64,000 nt of DNA from Ehretia macrophylla (lineage: Eukaryota; Streptophyta; Magnoliopsida; Boraginales; Ehretiaceae), in assembly GCA_037974665.1 (NCBI GenBank), contig CM075780.1, positions 1,708,501 to 1,772,500 on the forward strand, read 5' to 3'. The notes under the pieces were generated by a model that saw only the letters and a program-made list of their open reading frames with translations, did no database searches and was not told the DNA's origin. Position 1 is the stretch's first letter, and each line of letters starts with the position of its first letter. A program made the position numbers and the translations under genes. Shown one piece after another: positions 35,236 to 47,418 of the stretch.

Positions 35236-35792
35236 GTCATGTTGAGGGCACAATTCCTTTATGTGTTAACGGTTCACAGTCCCAACCTAGAGAAATGGCC
35301 CATTCAAAAGGCCCAATGGGCTTAACGACAACCTATCTGCTTGAACAACGCTGCATCCTCGCAAGACGTGAAAATGACATGTTGTAGGGCCCTCTGATGT
35401 CCCACAAGTTAGGTTTTCATCCTTTTAACAGTTTACGACGTACGATCCGGGACGGAAAAACAGAGCAAAAGAAGAAAAGTGGCTTGAAACTAATGAAAAC
35501 GTTCGATTTTACACTCCAAAAATGGGCACAGCGAGCAAGCTGGCTGCCCTCGTCGTAGAGCTCTAAGAGAGCTTTCCAACGGTATGATGTGCGCCGCGTA
35601 ACTCCTTACGGATCAAAAATTATGGGCACCGGAGCGACGGAGACCTGGTCACAAACCCTACGCCCTAGGATTGCGGGTCCAGCCTCTACGTGAAGCGAAG
35701 TCGTCTTGCCCAATGTTATGTGGGATTCGGTAATAGAGATTTGGTGGATAAGGTTTCTTGACAACCCTAACCAGGGCAAAAAAAATTGAAAA

Positions 35793-35912
35793 GGGGGTGC
35801 AACACGAGTACTTCCCAGGGGGTCACCCATCCTAGTACTACTCTCGCCCAAGCACGCTTAACTTCGGAGTTCTGATGTGATCCGGTGCATTGGTGCTGGT
35901 TTAATCGCACCC
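35793..35912 (-). rRNA. 5S rRNA: 5S rRNA gene, copy 23
   Basis: About five differences: GAGTAC, C35A, ATTGG, GGTTTAATC. Canonical CATATAGG upstream. Confidence 0.93.
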
Positions 35913-36470
35913 GTCATGTTGAGGGCACAATTCCTATATGTGTTAACGGTTCACAGAACCAGCCTAGAGAGATGGCCTATTCAGAAGGCCCAATGGGCTT
36001 AACGACAACCCATCCGCTTCAACAATGCAGCATCCTCGCAAGATGTGATATCGACAAGTTGTAGGGCCCTCTGATGTCCCGCGAGTTAGGTTGTCGTCCT
36101 TTTAACAGTTCACGACGTACGATCCGGGACGAAAAAACAGAGCAAAAGAAGAAAAGTGGCTTGAAACTGATGAAAACGTTCGATTTTAGGCTCCAAAAAC
36201 CGAGCACAGCGAGCAACCTGGCTGCCCCCGTCGTAGAGCTCTCAGAGAGGTTTGCAACGGTATGCTGTGCGCCACGTAAGTCCTTACGGATCAAAAGTTA
36301 TGGGCACCGGAGCGACGGAGACCTGGTCACAAATCCTACGCCCACGGTTTGCGGGCCCAGCTTCTACGTGAAGAGAAGTTGTCTTGCCCAATGTTCTGTG
36401 GGATTCAGTAATAGAGATTTGGTGGATAAAGTATCTTGGCAACCCTAACCAGGGCAAAAAAAATTGAAAA

Positions 36471-36590
36471 GGGGGTGCAACACGAGGACTTCCCAAGGGG
36501 TCACCCATCCTAGTACTACTCTCGCGGAAGCACGCTTAACTTCGGAGTTCTGATGTGATCTGGTACATTAGTGCTGGTATGATCGCACCC
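36471..36590 (-). rRNA. 5S rRNA: 5S rRNA gene, copy 24
   Basis: About six differences: CAAGGGG, CGCGGAAG for CGCCCAAG, C35A, ATCTGG, GTACAT. TATA lost (CATGTAGG). Confidence 0.92.
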
Positions 36591-37147
36591 GTCATGTTGA
36601 GGGCACAATTCCTACATGGGTTAACGGTTCACAATCCCAGCCAAGAGAGATGGCCCATTCAAAAGGCCCAATGGGCTTAACAACAACCCATCCGCTTCAG
36701 AAACGCAGCATCCTCACAAGACATGATATCGACACATTGTAGGGCACTCTGATGTCCCATGAGTCAGGTTGTCATCCTTTTAACAGTTCACGACGTACGA
36801 TCCAGAACGGAAAAACAGAGCAAAAGAAGAAAAGTGGCCTGAAACTGATGAAAACGTTCGATTTTGGTCTCCAAAAATTGGCAAAGCGAGCAAGCTGGCT
36901 GCCCCCGTCGTAGAGCTCTCAGAGAGCTTCGGAACCGTATGCTGTGCGCCGCTTAACTCCTTACGGATCAAAAGTTATGGGCACGGGAGCGACGGAGAGC
37001 TGGTCACAAACCCTACGCCCTCGGTTTTCAGGCCCAGGCTATACGTGAAGCGAAGTTGTCTTGCCCAATGTTCCGTGGGATTCGGTAATAGAGATTTGGT
37101 GGATAAAGTATCTTGGCAGCCCTAACCATGGCAAAAAAAATTGAAAA

Positions 37148-37267
37148 GGGGGTGCAACATTAGGACTTTCCCGGGGGTCACCAATCCTAGTACTACTCTC
37201 GCCCAAGCATGCTTAACTTCCGAGTTCTGATGGGATCCGGTGCATTAGTGCTAGTATGATCGGACCC
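37148..37267 (-). rRNA. 5S rRNA: 5S rRNA gene, copy 25 (diverged)
   Basis: About nine differences, including CATTAGG, CTTTCCCGGGGG, CACCAATCC, CATGC and CGGACCC. Upstream spacer has GTTCAGGGGAC, shared with copy 27 two monomers away. Confidence 0.91.
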
Positions 37268-37824
37268 GTCATGTTCAGGGGACAATTCCTATATGTGTTA
37301 ACGGTTCACAGTCCTGGCCAAGAGAGATGACCCATTCAAAAGGCCCAAAGGGCTTAACGACAACCCATCCGCTTCAACAACACAGCATCCTCGCAAGACG
37401 TGATATCGACACGTTGTAGGGCCCTCTGATGTCCCGCGAGTCAGGTTGTCGTCCTTTTAACAGTTCACAGCATAAGATCCGGGACAAAAAAACAAAGCAT
37501 AAGAAAAAAAGTGGTCTGAAACTGATGAAAACGTTCGATTTTAGGCTCTAAAAATAGGCAAAGCGAGCAAGCTGGCTGCCCCCGTCGTAGAGCTCTCAGA
37601 GAGCTTTGCAACAGAATGTTGTGCGCTGTGTAACTCCTTACTGATCAAAAGTTATCGGCACCGGAGCGACGGAGACCTGGTCATAAACCCTACGACCTCG
37701 GTTTGAGGGCCCAGCCTCTACGTGAAGCGATGTTGTCTTGCCTAATGTTCCGTGGGATTCGGTAATAGAGATTGGGGGGATAAAGTATCTTGGCAACCCT
37801 AACCAGGGCAAAAAAAATTGAAAA

Positions 37825-37944
37825 GGGGCTGCAACACGAGGACATCCCACGGGGTCACCCATCCTAGTACTACTCTCGCCCAAGCACGATTAACTTCGGA
37901 GTTCTGATGGGATCCGGTGCATTAGTGCTGGTATGATCGCACCC
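37825..37944 (-). rRNA. 5S rRNA: 5S rRNA gene, copy 26
   Basis: Four differences: GGGGC at the 3' end, CATC, CACGGGG, and GATTAAC for GCTTAAC in the A box. CATAAAG upstream. Confidence 0.93.
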
Positions 37945-38501
37945 ATCATGTTGAGGGCACAATTGCTTTATGTGTTAACGGTTCACAGTCCAAGCCTAGA
38001 GAGATGGCCCATTCAAAAGGTCCAATGGGCTTAACGACAACCCATCTGCTTCAACAACGCAGCATCCTCGCAAGACGTGACATCGACACGTTGTAGGGCC
38101 CTCTGATGTCCCGCGAGTCAGGTTGTCGTCCTTTTAACAGTTCACGACGTGCGATCCGGGACGGAAAAACAAAGCAAAAGAAGAAAAGTGGCCTGAAACT
38201 AATGAAAACGTTCGATTTTAGGATCCAAAAATGGGCAAAGCGAGCAAGCTAGCTACCCCCGTCGTAGAGCGCTCAGAGAGCTTTGTAACGGTATGTTGTG
38301 CACCGCGTAACTCCTTACGGATCAAAAGTTATGGGCATGGGAGCGACGGAGACCTAGATACAAACCCTTCGCCCTCGGTTTGCGGGCCCAGCCTATACGT
38401 GAAGCGAAGTTGTCTTGCCCAATGTTCCGTGGGATTCGGTAATAGAGATTTGGTGGATAAAGTATCTTGGCAACCCTAACCATGGCAAAAAAAATTGAAA
38501 A

Positions 38502-38621
38502 GGGTGTGCAACATGAGGACTTCCTAGGGGGTCACCAATCCGAGTACTACTCTCGCCCAAGCACGCTTAACATCCGAGTTCTGATGGGATCCGGTGCATT
38601 GGTGCTAGTATCATTGCACCC
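38502..38621 (-). rRNA. 5S rRNA: 5S rRNA gene, copy 27 (diverged)
   Basis: About eleven differences: GGGTG, CATGAGG, CCTAGG, CACCAATCCGAG, ACATCCG, ATTGG, GCTAG, TCATTGC. Very probably a pseudogene. Confidence 0.89.
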
Positions 38622-39178
38622 GTCATGTTCAGGGGACAATTCTTATATGTGTTAACGGTTCACAGTCCCGGCCTAGAGAGATGGCCCATTCAAAAGGCCC
38701 AATGGGCTTAACGACATCCCATCTGCTTCAACAACGCAGCATCCTCGCAAGACGTGATATCGACACGTTGTAGGGCCCTCTGATGTCCCACGAGTCAGGT
38801 TGTCGTCCTTTTAACAGTTCACAGCATACGATCCGGGACGGAAAATTAGAGCAAAAGAAGAAAAGTGGTCTGAAACTGATGAAAACGTTCGATTTTGGGC
38901 TCTAAAAATGGGCAAAGCGAGCATGCTGGCTGCCCCCGTCGTAGAGCTCTTAGAGAGCTTTGCAACAGTATGTTGTGCGCTGCGTAACTCCTTACAGATC
39001 AAAATTTATGGGCACCGGAGCGACGGAGACCTGGTCATAAACCCTACGACCTCTGTTTGAGGGCCCAGCCTCTACGTGAAGCGATGTTGTCTTGCCTAAT
39101 GTTCCTTGGGATTCGGTAATAGAGATTTGGGGGATAAAGTATCTTGGCAACCCTAACCAGGGCAAAAAAAATTGAAAA

Positions 39179-39298
39179 GGGGCTGCAAAACGAGGACTTC
39201 TCAAGGGGTCACCCATCATAGTACTACTCTCGCCCAAGCACGCTTAACTTCGGAGTTCTGATGGGATCTGGTGCATTAGTGCTGGTATGATCGCACCC
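39179..39298 (-). rRNA. 5S rRNA: 5S rRNA gene, copy 28
   Basis: About six differences: GGGGC (shared with copy 26), CAAAACG, CTCAAGGGG, CATAG, ATCTGG. CATAAAGG upstream. Confidence 0.92.
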
Positions 39299-39854
39299 GT
39301 CATGTTGAGGGCACAATTCCTTTATGTGTTAACGGTTCACAGTCCCAGCCTAGAATGATGGCCCATTCAAAATGCCCAATGGGCTAAACGACAACCAATC
39401 TGCTTCAACAACGCAGCCTCCTCGCAAGACGTGACATAGACACGTTGTAGGGCCCTCTGATGTCCCGCGATTCAGGTTGTCGTCCTTTTAACAATTCACG
39501 ACGTACGATCCGGTATGAAAAAACAGAGCAAAAGAAGAAAAGTGGCCTGAAACTAATGAAAACGTTTGATTTTAGGCTCCAAAAAAGGCACAGTGAGCAA
39601 GCTGGCTGCCCCCATCGTAAAGCGCTCAGAGAGCTTTGCAATGGTATGCTGTGCGCCGCGTAACTCCTAACGGATCAAAAGGTATGGGCACCAGAGCGAC
39701 GGAGACCTGGTCACAAACCCTACGCCCTCGGTTTGCGGGTCCATCCTCTATGTGAAGCGAAGTTGTCTTGCGCAATGTTCCGTGGGATTCGGTAATAGAA
39801 ATTTGGTGGATAAAGTATCTTGGCAACCCTAATCAGGGCAAAAAAAATTGAAAA

Positions 39855-39974
39855 GGGGGTGCAACACGAGGACTTCCCAGGCGGTCACCCATCCTAGTAC
39901 TACTCTCGCCCAAGCACGCTTTACTTCGGAGTTCTGATGTGATCCGGTGCATTAGTGCTGGTATGATCACACCG
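39855..39974 (-). rRNA. 5S rRNA: 5S rRNA gene, copy 29
   Basis: About five differences: GCGGTC, CTTTACTT (A box), C35A, and CACACCG at the 5' end of the RNA. CATATAGG upstream. Confidence 0.92.
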
Positions 39975-40530
39975 GTCATGTTGAGGGAACAATTCCTATA
40001 TGTGTTAACGGTTCACAATCCCAACTAGAGAGATGGCCCACTCAGAAGGCTCAATGGTCTTAACGACAACCCATCCGCTTCAACAAGGCAGCATCCCCGA
40101 AAGACGTGATATCGACACGTTGTAGGGCCCTCTGATGTCTGGCGAGTTAGGTTGTCATCCTTTTAACAGTTCATGACGTACGATCCGGGATGGAAAAATA
40201 GAGCAAATGATGAAAAGTGGCCTGAAACTGATGAAAATGTCTTATTTTGGGCTCCAAAAAGAGGCATAACAAGCAAGCTTGCATCCCCCGTCGTAGATCT
40301 CTTAGAGAGCTTTGCAACAGTATGTTGTGCGCCGCGTAACTCCTTACAGATCATGAGTTATGGGCACCGGATTGGCAGAGACCTGGTCACATACCCTACG
40401 CCCTCGGTTTGCTGGTCCAGCCTCTACGTGAAGCGAAGTTGTCTTGCCCAATGTTCCATGGGATTCGGTAATAGAGATTTGGTGGATAAAGTATCTTGGC
40501 AACCCTAACCAAGGCAAAAAAAATTGAAAA

Positions 40531-40650
40531 GGGGGTGCAACACGAGGACTTCCTAGGGGGTCACCCATCTTAGTACTACTCTCGCCGAAGCACGCTTAAC
40601 TTCGTAGTTCTGATGTGATCCGGTGCATTAGTGCTGGTATTATCGCAACC
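40531..40650 (-). rRNA. 5S rRNA: 5S rRNA gene, copy 30
   Basis: About seven differences: CCTAGG, CTTAG, CGCCGAAG, TTCGTAG, C35A, TATTATC, CAACC. CATATAGG upstream. Confidence 0.91.
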
Positions 40651-41208
40651 ATCATGTTGAGGGCACAATTCCTATATGTGTTAACGGTTCACAGTACCAG
40701 CCTAGAGAGATGGCCCATTCAAAAGGCCCAATGGGCTTAACGACAACCCATCCGCTTCAACAATGCAGCATCCTCGCAAGACGTGATATCAACATGTTGC
40801 AGGGCCCTTCGATGTCCCGAGAGTCAGGTTGTCATCCTTTTCACAGTTCACGACGTGCGATCCGGGACTGAAAAATAGAGCAAAAGAAGAAAATTGGCTT
40901 GAAACTGATGAAAATGTTCGATTTTTGGGTCCAAAAACTGGGCAAAGTAAGCAAGCTGGCTGTCCCCGTCGTAGAGCTCTCAGAGAACTTTGCAACGGTA
41001 CGCTGTACGCCACGTAACTCCTTACAGATCAAAAGTTATGGGCACCGGATCGACGGAGACCTGGTCACATACTCTACGCCCTCGGTTTGCGGGTCCAGCC
41101 TCTACGTGAAGCGAAGTCGTATTGCCCAATGTTCCGTGGGATTCGGTAATAGAGATGTGGTGGATAAAGTATCTTGGCAACCCTAACCAAGGCAAAAAAA
41201 ATTGAAAA

Positions 41209-41328
41209 GGGGGTGCAACACGAGGACTTCCCAGGGGGTCACCCATCTTAGTACTACTCTCGCCCAAGCATGCTTAACTTCGTAGTTCTAATGTGATCTC
41301 GTGCATTGGTGCTAGTATGATCGCACCC
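41209..41328 (-). rRNA. 5S rRNA: 5S rRNA gene, copy 31 (diverged)
   Basis: About nine differences: CTTAG, CATGC, TTCGTAG, CTAATG, C35A, ATCTCG, ATTGG, GCTAG. Shares TTCGTAG with copy 30. TATA lost (CATGTAGG). Confidence 0.9.
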
Positions 41329-41885
41329 GTCATGTTGAGGGCATAATTCCTACATGTGTTAACGGTTCACAATCCCAGCATAGAGAGATGGCCCATTCAA
41401 AAGGCCCAATGGGCTTAACGACAACCCATCCGCTTCAACAACGCAGCATCCTCGCAAGACGTGATATCGACACGTTGTAGGGCCCTCGGATGTCCCGCGA
41501 GTCAGGTTGTCATCTTTTTAACAGTTCACGACGTATGATACGGGACGGAAAAATAGAGCAAAAGAAGAAAAGTGGCCTAAAACTAACGAAAATATTCGAT
41601 TTTGGGCTCCAAAAATGGGCAAAGCGACCAAGCTCGCTGCCCCCGTCGTAGAGCTCTCAGAGTGCTTTGTAACGGTATGATGTGCGCCGCGTTACTCCTT
41701 ACGGATCAAAAGTTATGGGCATTGGAGCGACGGAGACCTGGTCACAAACCCTACGCCCTCGGTTTGCAGGTCCAGCCTCTACGTGAAGCGAAGTTGTCTT
41801 GCCCAATGTTCCATGGGATTCGGTAATAGAGATTTGGTGGATAAAGTATCCTGGCAACCCTAACCAGGGCAAAAAAAATTGAAAA

Positions 41886-42005
41886 TGGGGTGCAACACGA
41901 GGAATTCCCAGGGGGTCACCCATCCTAGTACTACTCTCGCCAAAGCATGCTTAACATCCGAGTTCTAATGGGAATCGGTGCATTAGTGCAAGTATGATCG
42001 TACCC
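41886..42005 (-). rRNA. 5S rRNA: 5S rRNA gene, copy 32 (diverged)
   Basis: About twelve differences, the most seen: TGGGG, GGAATTCCC, CCAAAGCATGC, ACATCCG, CTAATG, GGAATCGG, GCAAG, CGTACCC. Probable pseudogene. Confidence 0.88.
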
Positions 42006-42562
42006 GTCATGTTGAGGGCACAATTCCTATATTTGTTAACGGTTCACAGTCCCAGCCTAGAGAGATGGCCCATTCGAAAGGCCCAATGGGCTTAACGACA
42101 ACCCATCCGCTTCAACAATCCAGCATCCTAGCAAGACGTGATATCGACACGTTGTAGGGCCCTCTGATGTCCTGCGAGTCAGGTTGTCGTCCTTTTAACA
42201 GTTCACGACGTACGATCTGGGACGGAAAAACATTGCAAAAGAAGAAAAGTGGCCTGAAACTGATGAAAATGTTTGATTTTGGGCTCCAAAAATGGGCACA
42301 GTGAGCACGATGGCTGCCCCCGTCGTAGAGCTCTCAGAGAGCTTTGCAACGGTATGTTGTGCACCTCGTAACTCCTTACGGATCAAAAGTTATGGGCACC
42401 GGAGCGACGGAGACCTGGTCACAAACCCTAAGCCCTCGGTTTACGGGCCCGGCCTATACGTGAAGCGAAGTTGTCTTGGCCAATGTTCTGTGGGATTTGG
42501 TAATAGAGATTTGGTGGATAAAGTATCTTGGCAACCCTAACCAGGGCAAAAAAAATTGAAAA

Positions 42563-42682
42563 GGGGGTGCAACACGAGGACTTCCCAGGGGGTCACCCAT
42601 CCTAGTACTACTTTCGCCCAAGCACGCTTAACTCCGGAGTTCCGATATGATCTGGTGCATTTGTGCTAGTATGATCGCACCC
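42563..42682 (-). rRNA. 5S rRNA: 5S rRNA gene, copy 33 (diverged)
   Basis: About eight differences: CTTTC, CTCCGG, TTCCGATATGATCT, CATTTG, GCTAG. The same subfamily as copies 11 and 18 (shared GCCCCGTCAAAAGG spacer and TATA loss). Confidence 0.91.
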
Positions 42683-43239
42683 GTCATGTTGAGGGCACAA
42701 TTCCTACATGTATTAACGGTTCACAATCCCAGCCTAGAGAGATGGCCCCGTCAAAAGGCCCAATGGGCTTAACGACAACCCATCTGCTTCAACAATGCAC
42801 CATCCTGGCAAGTCGTGATATCGACACGTTGTAGGGCCCTCTGATGTCCCGCAAGTCAGGTTTTCGTCATTTTAACAGTTCACGACGTATGATCCGGGAC
42901 GGAAAAACATTGCAAAAGACGAAAAGTGGCCTGAAACTGATGAAAACGTTCAATTTCAGACTCCAAAAATGGGTACAGCGAGCAAGCTGGATGCCCCCGT
43001 CGTAGAGCTCTCAGAGAGCTTTGCAACTGTATGCTGTGCGCCGCGTAACTCCTTACGGATCAAAAGTTATGGGCACCGTAGCGATGGAGACCTGGTCACA
43101 AACCGTACGCCCTCGGTTTGCCGGCCCAGCCCCTACGTGAAGCGATGTTGTCTTGCCTATTGTTCCGTGGGATTCGGTAATAGAGATTTGGTGGATAATG
43201 TATCTTGGCAACCCTAACCAGGGCAAAAAAAATTGAAAA

Positions 43240-43359
43240 GGGGGTGCAACACAAGGACTTCCCAGGGGGTCACCCATCCTAGTACTACTCTTGCCCACGC
43301 AAGCTTAACATCGGAGTTCTGATGGGATCCGGTGCATTAGTGCTGGTATGATCGCACCC
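43240..43359 (-). rRNA. 5S rRNA: 5S rRNA gene, copy 34
   Basis: About five differences: CACAAGG, CTTGCCC, CACGCAAGC in the A box, ACATCGG. CATATAGG upstream. Confidence 0.92.
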
Positions 43360-43916
43360 GTCATGTTCAGGGCACATTTCCTATATGTGTTAACGGTTCA
43401 TAGTACCAGCCTAGAGAGATGGCCCATTCAGAAGACCCAATGGGCTTAACGACAACCCATATGCTTCAACAATGCAGCATCCTCGCAAGATGTGATATCG
43501 ACATGCTGTAGGACCCTCTGATGTCCCGCGAGTCAGGTTGTCGTCCTTTTAACAGTTCACGACGTACGATCCGGGACGGAAAAATAGAGCAAAAGAAGAA
43601 AAGTGGCCTGAAAGTGATGAAAACGTTCGATTTTGGGCTCCAAAAATGGGCACAGCGAGCAAGATGGCTTCCCCCGTCGTAGAGCTCTCAGAGAGCTTTG
43701 CGACGGTATGCTGTGCACCGCATAATTCCTTACGGATCAAAATCTATGGGCACCGGAGCGACGGAGACCTGGTCACAAACCTTACGCCCTCGGTTTGCGA
43801 GCCCAGCCTCTACATGAAGCGATGTTGTCTTGCCCAATGTTTCGTGGGATTCGGTAATAGAGATTTGGTGGATAAAGTATCTTGGCAACCCTAACCAGGG
43901 CAAAAATAATGGAAAA

Positions 43917-44036
43917 TGGGGTGCAACACGAGGACTACCCAGGGGGTCAGCTATCTTAGTACTACTCTCGCCCAAGCACGCTTAACTTCCGAGTTCTGAT
44001 GGGATCCGGTGCATTAGTGCCGGTATGATCGCACCC
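43917..44036 (-). rRNA. 5S rRNA: 5S rRNA gene, copy 35
   Basis: About seven differences: TGGGG, GACTACCC, CAGCTATCTTAG (C box), TTCCGAG, GTGCCGG. The downstream A-run is broken (AATAATGG), which may weaken termination. Confidence 0.91.
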
Positions 44037-44593
44037 GTCATGTTGAGGGCACAATTCCTATATGTGTTAACGGTTCACAGTCCCAGCCTAGAGAGATGGC
44101 CAATTCAAAAGGCCCAATGGGCTTAACGACAACCCATCCACTTCTACAACGCCGCATCCTCGCAAGATGTGATATCAACACCTTGAAGGGCCATCTAATG
44201 TCCCGCGAGTCAGGTTGTTGTCCTTTTAACAGTTCACGACGTACGATCCGGGACAGAAAGACATTGCAAAAGAAGAAAAGTGGCCCGAAACTGATGAAAA
44301 CGTTCGATTTTGGCCTCCAAAAATGGGAACAGTGAGTAAGCTGGCTGCCCCCGTTGTAGAGCTCTCATAGAGCTTTGGAACGGTATGCTGTGCACCGCGT
44401 AACTCCTTACGGATCAAAAGTTATGGGCATCGGAGTGACGGAAACCTGGTCACAAACCCTACGCCCTCAGTTTGCAAGCCCACCCTTTACGTGAAACGAT
44501 GTTGTCTTGCCTAATGTTCCGTGGGATTCGATAATAGAGATTTGGTGGATAAAGTATCTTGGCTACCCTAACCAGGGCAAAAAAAATTGAAAA

Positions 44594-44713
44594 GGGGGTG
44601 CAACACGAGGACTTTCCAGGGGGTCACCCATCCTAGTAGTATTCTCACCCACCCACGCTTAACTTCCGAGTTCTGATGGGATCCGGTGCATTAGTGCTAG
44701 TATGATCACACCC
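44594..44713 (-). rRNA. 5S rRNA: 5S rRNA gene, copy 36 (diverged)
   Basis: About nine differences: CTTTCC, TAGTAGTATTC, CACCCACCCACGC, TTCCGAG, GCTAG, CACACCC. Confidence 0.9.
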
Positions 44714-45270
44714 GTCATGTTGAGGGCATAATTCCTATATTTGTTAACGGTTCACAGTCCCAGCCTAGATAGATGGCCAATTCAAAAGGCCCAATGGGCT
44801 TAACGACAACCCATCCACTTCTACAACGCTGGATCCTCGCAAGACGTGATATCGACACGTTGTAGGGCCCTCTGATGTCCCGCGAGTCCGGTTGTCGCCC
44901 TTTTAACAGTTCACGAAGTACGATCCGGGACGAAAAAACATTGCAAAAGAAGAAAAGTGGCCTGAAACAGATGAAAACATTAAATTTTGGGCTCCAAAAA
45001 AGGGGACAGCGAGCAAGATGGCTTCCCTCGTTGTAGAGCTCTCAGAGAGCTTTGCAACGGTATGCTGTGCACCGCCTAACTCCTTACGGATCAAAAGTTA
45101 TGGGCACTGGAGCGACGGAGACCTGGTCACAAACCCTACGCCCTCGGTTTGCGAGCCCAGCCTCTACGTGAAGCGATGTAGTCTTGCCCAATGTTCCGTG
45201 GGATTCGGTAATAGAGATTTGATGGATAAAGTATCTTGGCAACCCTTACCAGGGCAAAAAAAATTGAAAA

Positions 45271-45390
45271 GGGGGTACAACACGAGGACATCCCAGGGGG
45301 TCACCCATCCTAGTACCAGTCTCGCCCAAGCACGCTTAACTTTGGAGTTCTGATGGGATACGGTGCATTAGTGCTACTATGATCGCACCC
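45271..45390 (-). rRNA. 5S rRNA: 5S rRNA gene, copy 37
   Basis: About eight differences: GGTACAA, CATC, TACCAGTC, TTTGG, GATACGG, GCTACTATG. The base just upstream of the gene is deleted (CCCTCATG for CCCGTCATG). Confidence 0.91.
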
Positions 45391-45945
45391 TCATGTTGAA
45401 GGCACAATTCCTATATGTGTCAACGGTTCACAGTCCCAGCCTAGAGAGATGGCCCATTCAAAAGGCCCAATGGGCTTAAGGACAACCCATCCGCTTCAAC
45501 AACGCAGCATCCTCGAAAGACGTGATATCGACACATTGTAGGGTCTTATGATGCCCCGCGAGTCAGGTTTTCGTCCTTTTAACAGCTCACGACGTACGAT
45601 CCGGGACGGAAAAACAGAGCAAAAGAAGAAAAGTGGCCTGAAAATGATGAAAATGTTTGATTTTGGGCTCCAAAAATGGGCACATCGAGCAAGCTGGCTG
45701 CCCCCGTCGTAGAGCTCTCAGAGAGCTTTGCAATGGTATGTTATGCGCCGCGTAACTCCTTACGGATCAAAAGCTATGGGCACCGGAGCGACGGAGACCT
45801 GGTCACACACCCTACGCCCTCGGTTTGCGAGCCTAGCCTCTACGTGAAGCGATGTGGTCTTGCCCAAAGTTCCGTGGAATTCGATAATAGAGATTTGGTG
45901 GATAAAGTATCTTGGCAACCCTAACCAGGGAAAAAAAATTGAAAA

Positions 45946-46065
45946 GGGGTTGCAACACGAGGACTTCCCAGGGGGTCACCCATCTTAGTACTACTCTCGC
46001 CCAAGCACGCTTAACTTCTGAGTTCTGATGGGATCCGGTGCATTAGTGCAGGTATGATCGCACCC
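45946..46065 (-). rRNA. 5S rRNA: 5S rRNA gene, copy 38
   Basis: Four differences: GGGGTT, CTTAG, TTCTGAG, GCAGG. Canonical upstream blocks, annotated separately as the example promoter. Confidence 0.94.
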
Positions 46066-46095
46066 GTCATGTTGAGGGCACAATTCCTATATGTG
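46066..46095 (-). promoter_or_regulatory. Representative 5S upstream promoter (copy 38)
   Basis: On the minus strand: CATATAGG with ATAT at -27 to -24 (46089-46092), GC at -14/-13 (46078-46079) and C at -1. These match the three upstream elements known for plant 5S transcription (TATA-like near -28, GC near -12, C at -1). The most common version in the array. Confidence 0.8.
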
Positions 46096-46623
46096 TTAAC
46101 GGTTCACACTCCCAGCCTAGAGAGATGGCCCATTCGAAAGGTCCAATGGGCTTAACGACAACCCATCCACTTCAACAACGCAGCATCCTCGCAAGACATG
46201 ATATCGACATGTTGTAGGGCCCTCTGATGTCCCGCGAGTTAGGTTGTCGTCATTTTAACAGTTCACGATGTATGATCCAGGACGGAAAAATATTGCAAAA
46301 GAAGAAAACTAGCCTAAAACTGATGAAAATGTTCTATTTTGGGCTTCAAAAATGGGCAAAGCGAGCAAGCTGGCTGCCCCCGTCGTAGAGCTCTCAGAGA
46401 GCTTTGCAACGGTATGCTGTGCGCCGCGTAACTCCTTACGGATGAAAATTTATGGGCACCGGAGCGACGGAGACCTGTTCACAAACCCTACGCCCTCGGT
46501 TTCCGAGCCCAACCTCTACGTGAAGCGATGTTGTCTTGCCCAATGTTTTGTGGGGTTCGGTAATAGAGATTTGGTGGATAAAGTATCTTGACAACCCTAA
46601 CCAAGGCAAAAAAAAATTGAAAA

Positions 46624-46743
46624 GGGGGTGCGACACGAGGAGTTCCCTGGGGGTCACCCATCCTAGTACTACTCTCGCCCAAGCACGCATAACTACCGAG
46701 TTCTGATGGGATCCGGAGCATTAGTGCTGGTATGATCGCACCC
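46624..46743 (-). rRNA. 5S rRNA: 5S rRNA gene, copy 39
   Basis: About seven differences: GCGACACG, GGAGTTCCCTGG, CATAACTACCG (A box), GGAGCATT. CATATAGG upstream. Confidence 0.91.
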
Positions 46744-47299
46744 GTCATGTTGAGGGCACAATTCCTATATGTGTTAACGTTTCACAGTCCCAGTCTAGAG
46801 AGATGGCCCGTACAAAAGGCCCAATGGGCTTAACGACAACCCATCCACTTCAACAACGTAGCATCCTCGCAAGACGTGATATCGATAGATTGTAGGGCCC
46901 TCTAATGTCTCGTGAGTCTGGTTGTCGTCCTTTTAACAGTTCACGACGTACGATCCGGGATGGAAAAACAGAGCAAAAGAAGAAAAGTGGCCTGAAACTG
47001 ATGAAAACGTTCAATTTTGGGCTCCAAATATGGGCACAGCGCGCAAGATGGCTTCCGCCGTTGTGAGCTCTCAGAGAGCTTTGCAACGATATGCTGTGCA
47101 CCGCGTAACTCCTTACGGATCAAAAGTTATGGGCACCGGAGCGACGGAGAGCTGGTCACAAACCCTACGCCCTCGGTTTGCGACCCCAGGCTCTACGTGA
47201 AGCGATGTTGTCTTGCCCAATGTTCCGTGGGATTCAGTAATAGAGATTTGGTGGATAAAGTATCTTGGCAACCCCAACCAGGGGAAAAAAAATTGAAAA

Positions 47300-47418
47300 G
47301 GGGGTGCAACACGAGGACTTCCCAGGGGTCACCTATCTTAGTACTACTCTCACCCAAGCACGCTTAACTTCTGAGTTTTGATGGGATCCGGTGCATTAGT
47401 GCTGGTATGATCGCACCC
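47300..47418 (-). rRNA. 5S rRNA: 5S rRNA gene, copy 40 (one-base deletion)
   Basis: 119 bp: one G missing from the G-run (CCCAGGGGTC). Also CACCTATCTTAG, TCTCACCC, TTCTGAGTTTTG. Upstream block altered to CAAATAGG. Confidence 0.9.

Larger units (their letters stand above)
37000..39300. repeat. Two-monomer higher-order repeat, about 1354 bp period (approximate limits)
   Basis: Alternate monomers share rare features at +1354: GTTCAGGGGAC near 37274 and 38628, CACAGCATA near 37466 and 38820, TTTGAGGGCCCAG near 37704 and 39056, and GGGGCTGCAA at copies 26 and 28. Adjacent monomers lack them. Confidence 0.7.
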
